DNA of 39,977 nt, taken from Actinomycetota bacterium. Lineage in GTDB: Bacteria > Actinomycetota > Actinomycetes > Mycobacteriales > HKI-0501. The notes beneath the pieces are model-generated. The model was not told the DNA's origin. It saw only the letters and a program-made list of their open reading frames with translations, and did not search any database. Shown one piece after another: positions 23,611 through 32,026 of this stretch (positions within the stretch are counted from its first letter, which is position 1; each line of letters opens with the position of its first letter). Position numbers and translations under genes: made by a program. The DNA is taken from assembly GCA_030840805.1 (NCBI GenBank), contig JAVEDU010000060.1:1-39977 (forward strand), given 5' to 3'.

Positions 23611-24885
23611 GTGTCCTACGAGCAGCGGGCCGCTGCCGATGACGGCGTGACGGTGCGGGATACGGGTGCTTCCGATGCCGTGTATGTCGGGCGTCAGCCG
23701 ATCCACGACGCCGCGGGCGACGTGTTCGGGTACGAGATCTCGTTCCGTGACCTCGGTGCCGCCCTGTCGCCCGACGACATGGAGCGCGCGACGTCGCAGG
23801 TGCTCGTCACCACGTTCCTGGACCTCGGCATCGATCGCCTCGTCGGCGACCGCCCCGCGTTCGTGCAGGTCACCCGCCCGTTCCTGACCGGATTGCTGCC
23901 GATCCCCGCGACCCCCGCGCAGGTGGTGCTGGAGCTCGGCCCCGAGGTCGCCGGTGACGTCCCGCTGCTGGACGCGGTGAGCCGGTTCGCGGCCGAGGGG
24001 TACCGGATCGCCACCGACTTCGCGACCTACCGGGCCGGCGGCGGCGAACTGCTCGCGCTGGCCGGGTTCGTCAAGGTGGACGTCCGTACCGCCTCGCCGG
24101 GCGAGCTGGCCACGCACGCCGCACTGCTCCGGAGCCGCGGAGTGGTCCCGATCGCCGTGAACGTGGACGACGAGGCCGTGCTGGCCGCCGCCACCCGGGC
24201 CGGGTTCGCGCTGTTCGTCGGCCCGCTGTTCGCCCGTCCGCAGCTCGTCGGCGGGCCGGGGCTGAGCGCCTCCCGGGTCAGCTGCGTGCGGATGCTCGGC
24301 GCGATGCTCGCCGACGAGTTCGATCTCGACGAGCTGGAGGACGTGCTCCGCACCGATCCCGCCCTCGCCTACCGGGTGCTCCGGATGGCGAACAGCGCGG
24401 GCGTCGGCCTGCGGGGCCACGTCACCTCGGTGCGCCAGGCGCTGGTGCTCGTCGGCCCGGACAGCCTCCGCGGCTGGCTGGTCGTGATGGCGCTCGCCGA
24501 CATGGGCGCCACCGACTCCGACCGGCTGGGCTGGGCCCTGACCCGGGCCCGGATGTGCGAGCTGCTCGCCGAGCACGTGCCCGGCGTCGACGCCGACCAG
24601 GCGTTCCTGGCCGGGCTGCTGTCCGCGCTGGTCGAGCTGCTCGGTACCGACGTGACCGAGCTGGTGTCCCACGTCGGGGCCACGCCCGAGCTGGCCGCCG
24701 CGCTGATCTCCGGCAGCGGCCCGATCGGGCAGGTCCTCGGCGCCGTCGTGGAGTACGAGGCGGGCGGCATCGGGCTCGAGGTCATCGGGCCGGTCGACGT
24801 GGTGACCGCGCGGCGGGCGTACCTGGCGGCCATGGCGTGGTCGCTCCAGCTCAGCACCGTGGCGATGGGGCACATCAGCGCGTAG
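23611..24885 (+). CDS. EAL-HDOD signalling protein, YuxH family
   Basis: Regulator of the YuxH type, with a degenerate EAL domain joined to HDOD. The 424-residue product opens YVGRQPIHDAAGDVFGYEISFRD (about residues 25-47), where the catalytic E-x-L is replaced by EIS, so cyclic-di-GMP hydrolysis is not expected. The HDOD part (about 225-424) has VLRTDPALAYRVLRMANSA and RQALVLVGPDSLRGWLVVMAL. Position beside the flagellar, PilZ and csrA genes suggests a motility or signalling role. GGGAGG precedes the GTG. A GCCGAT box at 23551-23556 lacks a matching CTCA. The 3' end overlaps the convergent gene by 11 bases. Confidence 0.9.
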   Translation: MSYEQRAAADDGVTVRDTGASDAVYVGRQPIHDAAGDVFGYEISFRDLGAALSPDDMERATSQVLVTTFLDLGIDRLVGDRPAFVQVTRPFLTGLLPIPATPAQVVLELGPEVAGDVPLLDAVSRFAAEGYRIATDFATYRAGGGELLALAGFVKVDVRTASPGELATHAALLRSRGVVPIAVNVDDEAVLAAATRAGFALFVGPLFARPQLVGGPGLSASRVSCVRMLGAMLADEFDLDELEDVLRTDPALAYRVLRMANSAGVGLRGHVTSVRQALVLVGPDSLRGWLVVMALADMGATDSDRLGWALTRARMCELLAEHVPGVDADQAFLAGLLSALVELLGTDVTELVSHVGATPELAAALISGSGPIGQVLGAVVEYEAGGIGLEVIGPVDVVTARRAYLAAMAWSLQLSTVAMGHISA

Positions 24886-25216
24886 CGGGGGCCTCCGCCG
24901 CCGGGACGACCAACCCGAGCACCTCGAGCAGCTCGGCGGGGCCGGTGAGGATCAGCACGGTCTCGACGGGGGAGAGCTCGAGCGTCCACTCCAGCCCCGA
25001 GAGTGACTGCCGGCCGGCCCGGGCGAGCTCGGTCACCTCGATCGTGCTCCCCGGCGTGCTGCGGTAGACCGAGATGATCTTCCCCGGGTTGGCGAACCGC
25101 ACCTCCAGGGCCGCGGCGTCGAGCTCCCGCATCCGGCGAGCCAGGTCGGCGACCGGAACGGCGCCGTTCGGGGCGAAGCGGGCCGGAAGGGGCATCGGGG
25201 TCATGGCCGCCAGCAT
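24875..25216 (-). CDS. Hypothetical protein, unknown
   Basis: I do not recognise this 113-residue protein. It appears soluble and of mixed alpha/beta type, with a Pro/Ala-rich start, a charged helix (VADLARRMRELDAAALEVRF), a strand IISVYRSTPGSTIEVTEL and a C-terminal hydrophobic stretch VETVLILTGPAELLEVLGLV too polar to be a clear membrane helix. ATGs at 25216 and 25204 are both possible and neither has a good ribosome site. It lies 41 bases downstream of the ANTAR gene on the same strand, so the two may be co-transcribed. Confidence 0.55.
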   Translation of the reverse strand: MLAAMTPMPLPARFAPNGAVPVADLARRMRELDAAALEVRFANPGKIISVYRSTPGSTIEVTELARAGRQSLSGLEWTLELSPVETVLILTGPAELLEVLGLVVPAAEAPATR

Positions 25217-25257
25217 CGGGGGTCACGGCGTTTCGCACAACTCGGGCGCCCGGGTGC

Positions 25258-27066
25258 TCAGCCGCCGACCGTCCGGGTGTCGCCCGGCGCCTGCGGGCGC
25301 GGGCCGGCGTCGCGGCGGCCCACTCCGGCCCGGACCGCGCCGTCGATCCGCAGCAGGCGGCCGGTGGCGTCGCGCACCGGCTGGGCCGTCAGGCTGACCC
25401 AGCGCCCGGCCGGCACCGTCGCGAGTCCGAGCGTGACCGTGACCGACTGCCCGCCCAGCGCGAGCGCGGCGGCGTCGCGGGCGGCCGGCCGGTCGGCCGC
25501 GACGATCAACGGCAGCAGGTCCGACACCCGCAGCGCTCCCGGGCCGCCGGCGTGGCCCACCAGGCGGAACATGCCGGGCGAGCCGATCAGCTCCCCGGCC
25601 GAGACGTCGTAGGAGAACGACCCGCTGCCGGTGGCGTTCTCGGCGCGGGTCATCAGGTCGAGGAGCGCCAGGACCGGGGCCGGTGCGGGGCGCCAGGTCA
25701 GCAGGAGCCCGTCCCACAGGCGCGCGACGCGGATGTCGTACCGCACGTCGGCGCGGCCCTCGTCGACCCCGGCCGACAGGGGTACCGCGTCGAACTGGGA
25801 GGTGTTCCCGTCGAGGAGGGTCGCCCGGTAGGCGTCGAAGTAGCCGTTCGTGGCGAACGACGGGTACAGCTCCAGCAGCGTCCGGCCGATCAGGGCGCCG
25901 CCGGGGCGCCCGGCGATGTCGACCGTGGCCGCGTTGCAGTAGTCGAACCGGAAGTCCACGACCTCCCCGCCGACCCGGATCGGGGTGAGCAACGCCGCGG
26001 GGTTGAACATCGTGTCGAGCTGGACGAGCAGCGGCGAGGCCACCTCCGAGGCGGCGGGGTGGACGTCGCCGGCCCGGCCGCGCGGCGCCTGGGTGGAGGC
26101 GGCGGGGTCGTCCCGGGTCAGTTCGGCGATCCGGCCGGCGACGAGGTCCGCGACCCCGAGCAGGTAGCCGCGGTGCGTGTCGGTGATCTGCTCGGCGTGG
26201 TCCCAGGACAGGCCGAGGACGCCGATGCCGAAGCCGCCGGTGGACAGCGGCAGGGTGCAGAACGACGGGGCCACGCCGCCGGGCAGCGCCGCGAGCTGGG
26301 GGAACCGCCGGAGCGCCGCCTGGTCGTTCTCGACCCACAGCGGGACGCCGTACCGGCTCGTCACGGTGAAGGGCAGATCCAGACCGGGCGGGATGCGGCG
26401 CCACTCGGACAGCCCCCGGGCGGACACGCCGTGTCCGCCGAGCAGTCGCAGGGCGCCGTCGGGCTCCAGCGCGAACAGGTACGCGGTACGCGGAGCGGCC
26501 GGCCAGGCCACGTCGGCGACCACCGCCTCGAGCACCTCGTCGGGCGAGGACGTGGCCAGCAGCCGCGATCGCAGCAGCTCGAACCGGGCCCGGTCCTCCG
26601 CCGTGTCCGCCGGCGCCGGCCGGTCGTGCGGGGCGTGGTCCACCGGCCGCGGCAACGGCACGGTCGGGTCGAGCTCCGCGAGGATCTCGCCCGCCGTGTC
26701 GGGGTCCAGGGCGGCCTCGGCGACCTCGGTGGCCTCGGCCGGGGGCGCGGACACGTCCGCGCGCGGGGTCGGGGCCGCCGGGCCGGGGGTGGCCGCGGCG
26801 ACGACCGTCGCGGCGAGCTGGACGAGCTTGACGTTGTACCGCTGGGAGAGCGCGGTCAGCTCGGCGAACGCCTGGTCGGGCGTGCAGCCGTTCCGCTCGG
26901 CCAGCATGCCCTTGGCCTGCTCGATGACCGCGCGGTGCTGGAGGGCGCGGCGGAGGTGGTCCACCTCGGAGCGCAATCGCTGCACCGTGGCGGCGAACCG
27001 GCTGCCGTCGAGGGCACGCTCGGGCGATGGGGGCACGGCAGAAGGGTCGCCGGGCAGGCGTGTCAT
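25258..27066 (-). CDS. ANTAR-GAF-PAS-PAS signalling protein
   Basis: Putative sensor with an RNA-binding output. The 602-residue product has an ANTAR domain near the N-terminus (about residues 33-92: HRAVIEQAKGMLAERNG then QRYNVKLVQLAATVV), a GAF domain (about 165-340), a first PAS-like domain with FRFDYCNAATVDIAG and a second near the end. ANTAR usually sits at the C-terminus, so the order is unusual. ANTAR proteins bind paired hexaloop hairpins and prevent termination. The ATG at 27066 follows GAGAGGG by a normal spacing; an open frame continues upstream to 27159 but without a ribosome site. Confidence 0.82.
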   Translation of the reverse strand: MTRLPGDPSAVPPSPERALDGSRFAATVQRLRSEVDHLRRALQHRAVIEQAKGMLAERNGCTPDQAFAELTALSQRYNVKLVQLAATVVAAATPGPAAPTPRADVSAPPAEATEVAEAALDPDTAGEILAELDPTVPLPRPVDHAPHDRPAPADTAEDRARFELLRSRLLATSSPDEVLEAVVADVAWPAAPRTAYLFALEPDGALRLLGGHGVSARGLSEWRRIPPGLDLPFTVTSRYGVPLWVENDQAALRRFPQLAALPGGVAPSFCTLPLSTGGFGIGVLGLSWDHAEQITDTHRGYLLGVADLVAGRIAELTRDDPAASTQAPRGRAGDVHPAASEVASPLLVQLDTMFNPAALLTPIRVGGEVVDFRFDYCNAATVDIAGRPGGALIGRTLLELYPSFATNGYFDAYRATLLDGNTSQFDAVPLSAGVDEGRADVRYDIRVARLWDGLLLTWRPAPAPVLALLDLMTRAENATGSGSFSYDVSAGELIGSPGMFRLVGHAGGPGALRVSDLLPLIVAADRPAARDAAALALGGQSVTVTLGLATVPAGRWVSLTAQPVRDATGRLLRIDGAVRAGVGRRDAGPRPQAPGDTRTVGG

Positions 27067-27210
27067 GGATGCCCTCTCGCGGGTACCGATACCCGGGCCG
27101 CGTCTTGACCTGGGTGACCACACATTCACGTCGGTGACCCCCACGGGGGTCGCGGACAATTTACCCGTCGGCCGCCGCGCATCGCTGACAGGTCCCTCAG
27201 CTCGCCGGCG

Positions 27211-28458
27211 TCACCACCGCGGGCGCAGCGGCATCTCGGCCACACCCTCGTCCGCCCGGACGGCGAGCACCTGGTGGAGCTGGATGCGGTTGCGCTCGAA
27301 CCCCAGCCGGCTCGCGGCCATGTACAGCGCCCAGACCCGGGCCGTCCCGACCCCGACCTCGGCCACCGCCTCGTCCCAGTGGTCGGTGAGGTTGCGGCAC
27401 CAGCCGGCCAGCGTCAGCGCGTAGTGCTCGCGGAGGTTCTCGGCATGCCGGGGCTCGAACCCGTTGTCCTGAAGGTCCGAGATGATCCGGCCCACGCCGG
27501 TCAGCTCGCCGTCCGGGAACACGTACCGGTTGATGAAGCCGTTCGGCCAGATCGTCGGCTCGTCGGTGGTCGGCCGGGTGATCGAGTGGTTCAGCAGGCG
27601 GCCGCCGGGACGCAGCCGCCCGTGCAGGTGCCGGAAGTACGCCGGGTAGTTCTTCACGCCGATGTGCTCGGTGAGCCCGATCGAGCTGATCGCGTCGAAC
27701 CCGGTCTCCTCCACGTCCCGGTAGTCCAGGTGCCGCACCTCGGCCTGCTCGCCCAGGCCCTCCTCGGCGATCGTCTTGGCGGCCCACTCGGCCTGCTGGC
27801 GGGAGAGCGTGACGCCGAGCACGGTGACGCCGTAGTACTTCGCCGCGTGGAGGACCATGCCGCCCCAGCCGCAGCCGACGTCGAGCAGCCGCTGTCCGGG
27901 CTTCAGGTCGAGCTTGCGGCACACCAGGTCGAACTTCTCGGCCTGCGCGTCGTCCAGGGCGGTGTCCGGCGTGGGGAACACCGCGCACGTGTACGCCATG
28001 GACGGGCCGAGCACCAGCGAGTAGAAGCGGTTGCTCACGTCGTAGTGGTGCCTGATCACGGTGGCGTCCCGGCCGCGGGCGTGCCGCATCCCGCGCCGGA
28101 TCAGGCCGAGCCCGACCTCCTGGGGCGGTACCGGGGCCGGGCGCAGGATGCCGGGCCCGAGGTCGCGCAGTACCCGGAGGCGCTCGGCGAGCCCCCGCGG
28201 GGCGAAGGCGCCGCCGCCGAACCACCGCAGCATCACGTACAGGTCACCGTCGACGAGAAGGTCCCCGCTCACGAACGCCCGGGCGAGGCCCAGCTCTGCC
28301 GAGGTGACGGCGAGATGCGACAGGGCGCGCGGGGACGCGACGGTGATCCGGATCTCGGCGCCCGGCGGGCCGTAGCGGCTGCCGTCGTACGCGCGGATCT
28401 CCACCCCGGCCTGCGTGCCGATGACGCTGCCGATGACCTCGGCGATCGGACGTGCCAT
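27211..28458 (-). CDS. tmsB: SAM-dependent methyltransferase TmsB, cyclopropane synthase family
   Basis: Likely adds a methylene from S-adenosylmethionine to C10 of oleoyl phospholipids, the first step to 10-methyl-stearoyl (tuberculostearic) chains. The 415-residue product has an N-terminal lipid-binding region, then the cyclopropane synthase core: HHYDVSNRFYSLVLGPSMAYTCAVF, the SAM loop LLDVGCGWGG (residues 181-190) and SIGLTEHIG. The ATG at 28458 has GGAGGAGG upstream; an in-frame GTG at 28464 is less likely. It lies 24 bases downstream of the FAD oxidoreductase gene, the tmsA-tmsB pairing. A plain cyclopropane synthase is the alternative. Confidence 0.85.
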   Translation of the reverse strand: MARPIAEVIGSVIGTQAGVEIRAYDGSRYGPPGAEIRITVASPRALSHLAVTSAELGLARAFVSGDLLVDGDLYVMLRWFGGGAFAPRGLAERLRVLRDLGPGILRPAPVPPQEVGLGLIRRGMRHARGRDATVIRHHYDVSNRFYSLVLGPSMAYTCAVFPTPDTALDDAQAEKFDLVCRKLDLKPGQRLLDVGCGWGGMVLHAAKYYGVTVLGVTLSRQQAEWAAKTIAEEGLGEQAEVRHLDYRDVEETGFDAISSIGLTEHIGVKNYPAYFRHLHGRLRPGGRLLNHSITRPTTDEPTIWPNGFINRYVFPDGELTGVGRIISDLQDNGFEPRHAENLREHYALTLAGWCRNLTDHWDEAVAEVGVGTARVWALYMAASRLGFERNRIQLHQVLAVRADEGVAEMPLRPRW

Positions 28459-28482
28459 GACCACCTCCTCCTCTCGCGGTCC

Positions 28483-29880
28483 TCAGACGCGCTGCACGCA
28501 TTTCGCGTACAGGTCCGGGAACCGACCGTGCGGGTCATACCGCTTCTTGAGTGCGGCGAAGGCCGCCCCGTTGTAGAGGCGGTCGAACTCCGCCGGCGAG
28601 TAGAACGCCGTGGAGTACAGCGACTTGAAGCCGCCGAGCCGGCTCACCTCGGCCTCGACGCGCCGGTTGTGGGTGCTCGGCTCCTCGCCCGGTTCGAGGT
28701 CCACTGTGGACCAGAAGCCGAGGTTGACGTACAGCCGGTCGGGGTCGAGCGAGTACAGGCTCCACTCCGCCGCGGGGTCGCGCTGCCGAACCGGGCAGAT
28801 CCACAGTGGCGAGATGGCGAGCTCGCGGTGGAAGAACGCCAGGAACTCCGGCAGCCGGTCGACCGGTACGTCGACGTCCTGCACGACCTCCTCCTTCGCG
28901 GGGGCGCCGCGGAGCCGTTGCAGGCGTCCGTAGAGGCCGTACCGGCGCTCGAACGCGGCGATCTTCCAGTACGTCTCCGACCGCAGCAGGTGGCGCGGGA
29001 CGAACCGGCGGACCCGCGGGTCCTGCACGCCGAACGCCCGCGAGCACCAGAACCAGTCGGTGTCCCACCGCCACAGGTAGTCGTGGACGGTGAGGTGGTC
29101 CTCGGCGCGTCCGAGCAGCGAGCGGTAGTAGATCTGCGGGCCGGTGTAGTCGCTGACGTACGGCGCGGCGTCGGCGTACGTGCCGAGGGTGAGCACCAGC
29201 TCGTCCGGGCCGAACACCGTGCCGTCCACGAAGTCGACCGGTTCGCCCTCGTGCCGGCGGCTGGCGCAGACGTCGGCGAGCGCCGCGGCGTAGGACTCCG
29301 CGTCGCGGAACCGGCGGTGACGCAGGTGGACGTACGGGCGGACGGGTTCGAGCTCGATGGTCAGCTTGAGCGCGTACCCGAGCGTCCCGTAGGAGTTGGG
29401 CAGGCCGCGGTACAGGGCGCTGTGCTCCCCGTCCGGGGTGGCGGTGACGATCCGGCCGTCGCCGGTCAGCACGTCCGCCGCGAGGACGGACTCGTGCGGC
29501 ATCCCGTTGCGGAAGGCGGCCGACTCGATCCCCAGCCCGCTCACCGCGCCGCCGAGGGTGATCGTGCGCAGCTGCGGCACGACCAGCGGGCTGAGCCCGT
29601 GCGGCAGGGTCGCATCGACGAGGTGCTCGTACGTCGTCATCCCGCCGACCTCGGCGGTGCGGGCCTCGGGGTCGACGCCGAACACGCGGTCGAGGCCGCC
29701 GACGTCCAGCCGGTGCCGGGGCGCGGTGCGGCGGTCGCGGAACAGGTTCGAGGTCCGCTTGGCGAGCCGGATCGGCGCGCCCGGGGGCACGGCGGCCACC
29801 TCGGCCGCCAGCCGGTCCGTGACCTGCGCGTAGCCGTCGGGTCCCGGGGTCGCGCGGGGTGGCGCAGACCGGTCGGACAT
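28483..29880 (-). CDS. tmsA: FAD-dependent oxidoreductase TmsA
   Basis: Likely reduces the 10-methylene fatty acid intermediate made by TmsB to the 10-methyl form. The 465-residue product has a PCMH-type FAD-binding domain in the first half (VFGVDPEARTAEVGGMTTYEHL, then LRTITLGGAVSGLGIESAAF) and a less conserved C-terminal half ending LKKRYDPHGRFPDLYAKCVQRV, a usual ending for FAD_binding_4 enzymes. AGGAGGCC precedes the ATG at 29880. The function rests on pairing with the methyltransferase; DprE1- or DIMINUTO-like oxidoreductases are relatives. Confidence 0.82.
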   Translation of the reverse strand: MSDRSAPPRATPGPDGYAQVTDRLAAEVAAVPPGAPIRLAKRTSNLFRDRRTAPRHRLDVGGLDRVFGVDPEARTAEVGGMTTYEHLVDATLPHGLSPLVVPQLRTITLGGAVSGLGIESAAFRNGMPHESVLAADVLTGDGRIVTATPDGEHSALYRGLPNSYGTLGYALKLTIELEPVRPYVHLRHRRFRDAESYAAALADVCASRRHEGEPVDFVDGTVFGPDELVLTLGTYADAAPYVSDYTGPQIYYRSLLGRAEDHLTVHDYLWRWDTDWFWCSRAFGVQDPRVRRFVPRHLLRSETYWKIAAFERRYGLYGRLQRLRGAPAKEEVVQDVDVPVDRLPEFLAFFHRELAISPLWICPVRQRDPAAEWSLYSLDPDRLYVNLGFWSTVDLEPGEEPSTHNRRVEAEVSRLGGFKSLYSTAFYSPAEFDRLYNGAAFAALKKRYDPHGRFPDLYAKCVQRV

Positions 29881-30083
29881 CGGTATCGGCCTCCTGCAGT
29901 TGGCTTCTGCAACGGTGAACCTTGCCATCGCGGCGGCCCGCTGCCAAGGCACTTCTCGTAACGTTCTCGCGTCGCGCCGCGCACTGTTGATCATGGCGGT
30001 CCGGGCGGCCTCGCGGGAGCGGATGCCGAAACGCCGCGATCGGCCGGGCGGGCCGTCGCGGTGCGCCGGACCGCCGGCCGCCC

Positions 30084-30089
30084 TACGCT
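30084..30089 (+). promoter_or_regulatory. -10 box of a leaderless topoisomerase gene
   Basis: TACGCT matches the TAnnnT -10 pattern and ends 7 bases before the ATG at 30097, so the transcript would begin at or next to the start codon. No ribosome site is present, in agreement with leaderless translation. No -35 is evident. Confidence 0.45.
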
Positions 30090-30096
30090 CCCGCTG

Positions 30097-31116
30097 ATGC
30101 CCAGACTCCGTCGCTCCAACCCCGCCGCCCCGGGTGTCGCCCGCCGCCGGGCGGGCCGCGGGTTCACCTACCGCGACCACCTCGGCAACACGGTGACCGA
30201 CGCGGAGACGGTCGGCCGGATCCGCGCACTGGTGATCCCGCCCGCCTGGACCGACGTGTGGATCTGCCCGTGGCCGCACGGCCACATCCAGGCGGTGGGC
30301 ACCGACGCCGCGGGACGCCGCCAGTATCTGTACCACCCGGCGTGGCGGGCGCACCGGGATCGGGAGAAGTTCGACCGCATCCTCGAGCTGGGCGAACGGC
30401 TCCCGGTCGTCCGGGAACGGCTTCGTGAGCGGCTCGCCACCCGGGGCTTCCACCGGGACCGGGTGCTCGCGGCCGCGGTCCGGATGCTCGACCAGGGCTT
30501 CTTCCGGGTCGGGGGCGAGGTCTACGCCGCCGAGAACGGCTCGTTCGGGCTCGCGACGCTCCGACGTGACCACGTCGAGGTGGTCCGGGGCGCCCTGGTG
30601 TTCTGCTATCCCGCCAAGAGCGGGGTGCAGCGGCTGCATGCCGTCGCCGACGAGGATGTGGTGAAGGTCGTCAAGGGGCTGCTGAAGCGGGACGACCCGG
30701 ACCCCGAGCTGCTGTCCTGGAAGGACCGGTCGGGCTGGCACGACCTCCGCAGCCCGGACATCAACGCGTTCCTGTGCGAGATCACCGAGGGGGAGTTCAC
30801 CGCCAAGGACTTCCGGACCTGGCACGCGACGGTGCTGATGGCCGTGGCGCTCGCCGTCTCCCACCCGGTGGCCGCGTCGCCGGCGGCCCGTAAGCGAGCC
30901 GTCACCCGCGGCGTCAAGGAGGTCGCCGACTACCTGGGCAACACCCCCTCGGTGTGCCGCGCGAGCTATCTTGACCCGCGGGTCATCGATCTGTTCGCCG
31001 ACGGCGTCACGATCGAGGGCGCGCTCGACGACGTGGGCCGGGACGCGGTGGCCGGCGCGCTGGCCACCGAGGGTGCGATCGAACAGGCCGTGCTGGCGAT
31101 GCTTCACCGGAACTGA
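30097..31116 (+). CDS. DNA topoisomerase IB, poxvirus-type
   Basis: Relaxes supercoils by transient nicking through a 3'-phosphotyrosine. The 339-residue product has the N-terminal domain with IPPAWTDVWICPWPHGHIQAVG and the catalytic domain with Arg137 (FFRVGGEVYAAENGSFG), Lys184 (KSGV), Arg240 and His243 (DFRTWHAT), and the nucleophile Tyr291 (SYLDPRVID). All five catalytic positions of the type IB set seem present. The ATG at 30097 is preferred over an in-frame GTG at 30061 because of the -10 box placed for leaderless transcription. It is divergent from tmsA. Confidence 0.92.
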   Translation: MPRLRRSNPAAPGVARRRAGRGFTYRDHLGNTVTDAETVGRIRALVIPPAWTDVWICPWPHGHIQAVGTDAAGRRQYLYHPAWRAHRDREKFDRILELGERLPVVRERLRERLATRGFHRDRVLAAAVRMLDQGFFRVGGEVYAAENGSFGLATLRRDHVEVVRGALVFCYPAKSGVQRLHAVADEDVVKVVKGLLKRDDPDPELLSWKDRSGWHDLRSPDINAFLCEITEGEFTAKDFRTWHATVLMAVALAVSHPVAASPAARKRAVTRGVKEVADYLGNTPSVCRASYLDPRVIDLFADGVTIEGALDDVGRDAVAGALATEGAIEQAVLAMLHRN

Positions 31117-31144
31117 ATCGTTCGTCCGTGGTTACTTGATCGAT

Positions 31145-31164
31145 CGTGACACCAGAACGTCACG
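31145..31164 (+). terminator. Weak hairpin after topoisomerase IB
   Basis: CGTGAC (31145-31150) and GTCACG (31159-31164) are complementary around an eight-base loop, 28 bases past the stop. The stem is short. The interval 31117-31365 is AT-richer than its surroundings and holds no gene I can support; it probably contains the promoter of the STAS gene. Confidence 0.3.
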
Positions 31165-31365
31165 CGGCCGACTTGACCGGTCTGTGTTCATGGGTCATGG
31201 TCGGTTTTGCGGAGAGTGACCGGGGGGTCTCATGCTCCGCGGCCGATTTGTCGACCAGAGGGTGCTTTCCCTGGGCACCCGCGCCGCCACCGGTGCCGTC
31301 GTTGAGCAGACAGCGACATAGAGATAACTGTTCGTATTGTCTTGACACGCCTCACGGGGGCCTGC

Positions 31366-31758
31366 ATGACGCTTCTCGGCCACATCGGACTCGAACTGGA
31401 TCCGGAGTGCCGGCTCGAACTCGCCGGCGAGGTCGACGGGGCGTCCGCGGCCCAGATGCGGCAGGCCCTCGACCTGCTCGCCGCCGCACCACCCAGGGCA
31501 GTCACCGTCGACCTCGCCCAGGCCACGTTCTTCGACGCGAACGGTGCCCGATTCCTGTTCGCCGTCCACGATCTCGTCGCCACCGCGGGTGGCCACGTGA
31601 TCGTCGTCGGCGCGGGCGCACCGATCCGCCGGGTTCTGGAGTTCACCCGGCTCGACCGGGTCCTCGACGTCCGCGACTCTGCGGCGTCCGGGGCCTCGGT
31701 CCCGCCCGGGGCCGGAACCGCCACCACCACGCCGACTCCGGTCGGAGCAAGGGGTTGA
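31366..31758 (+). CDS. STAS-domain protein, anti-anti-sigma-factor-like
   Basis: Relative of anti-sigma factor antagonists such as SpoIIAA and RsbV. The 130-residue product has the STAS strand-helix pattern: CRLELAGEVDGASAAQMRQAL, then AVTVDLAQATFFDANGARFL, then HVIVVGAGAPIRRVLEFTRLD. The usual DSSG motif with the phosphorylated serine is DANG here, so control by an anti-sigma kinase through that residue looks impossible. The ATG at 31366 follows a GGGGG stretch; a TTG at 31342 is in frame but lies in a TTGACA sequence. No anti-sigma or sigma gene is adjacent. Confidence 0.82.
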   Translation: MTLLGHIGLELDPECRLELAGEVDGASAAQMRQALDLLAAAPPRAVTVDLAQATFFDANGARFLFAVHDLVATAGGHVIVVGAGAPIRRVLEFTRLDRVLDVRDSAASGASVPPGAGTATTTPTPVGARG

Positions 31759-31763
31759 GATCG

Positions 31764-31964
31764 ATGACGACCAGCGTGACGAGCTGCCTCACCACCGCAG
31801 AGGCCATGGCCACCCCGGCCCCGCCCTGCGACCGCTGCGGGCACCCCCTCCGGATCCGCTGGGTGGACGTCGCCTCCTCGAATGCCGCCCGGCCGATGTG
31901 GCGGGTGGAGCGGCAGTGGTGCGAGACCGCGGGCTGCATGCCGAGCGACATCTGGCTCGGCTGA
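31764..31964 (+). CDS. Small cysteine-containing protein, possible zinc ribbon
   Basis: I do not recognise this 66-residue protein. It has two cysteine pairs, CDRC (Cys22, Cys25) and C-x4-C (Cys53, Cys58), separated by a basic/tryptophan-containing stretch, a layout compatible with a small zinc ribbon. The ATG lies five bases after the STAS stop with GGGG-type ribosome site upstream, so the two genes are probably co-transcribed. Codon use fits a real gene. Confidence 0.6.
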   Translation: MTTSVTSCLTTAEAMATPAPPCDRCGHPLRIRWVDVASSNAARPMWRVERQWCETAGCMPSDIWLG

Positions 31965-32026
31965 CCGCGACGGAGATCACAGGAGGGAGCGGGGCCACGC
32001 GTGGTTGGATGGTCCGCGTGAGGCTC

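Noticed and set aside
27274-29961. Plus-strand open frame of about 900 codons opposite tmsB and tmsA
   Set aside because: It runs antisense to two clear enzyme genes and shows no recognisable domain; its composition is that of a frame shadow.
31204-31230. GTTT-N17-GGGTCT before the STAS gene as a SigB/SigF-type promoter
   Set aside because: The spacer is longer than the usual 14-16 bases and the second box is imperfect; too weak to list.
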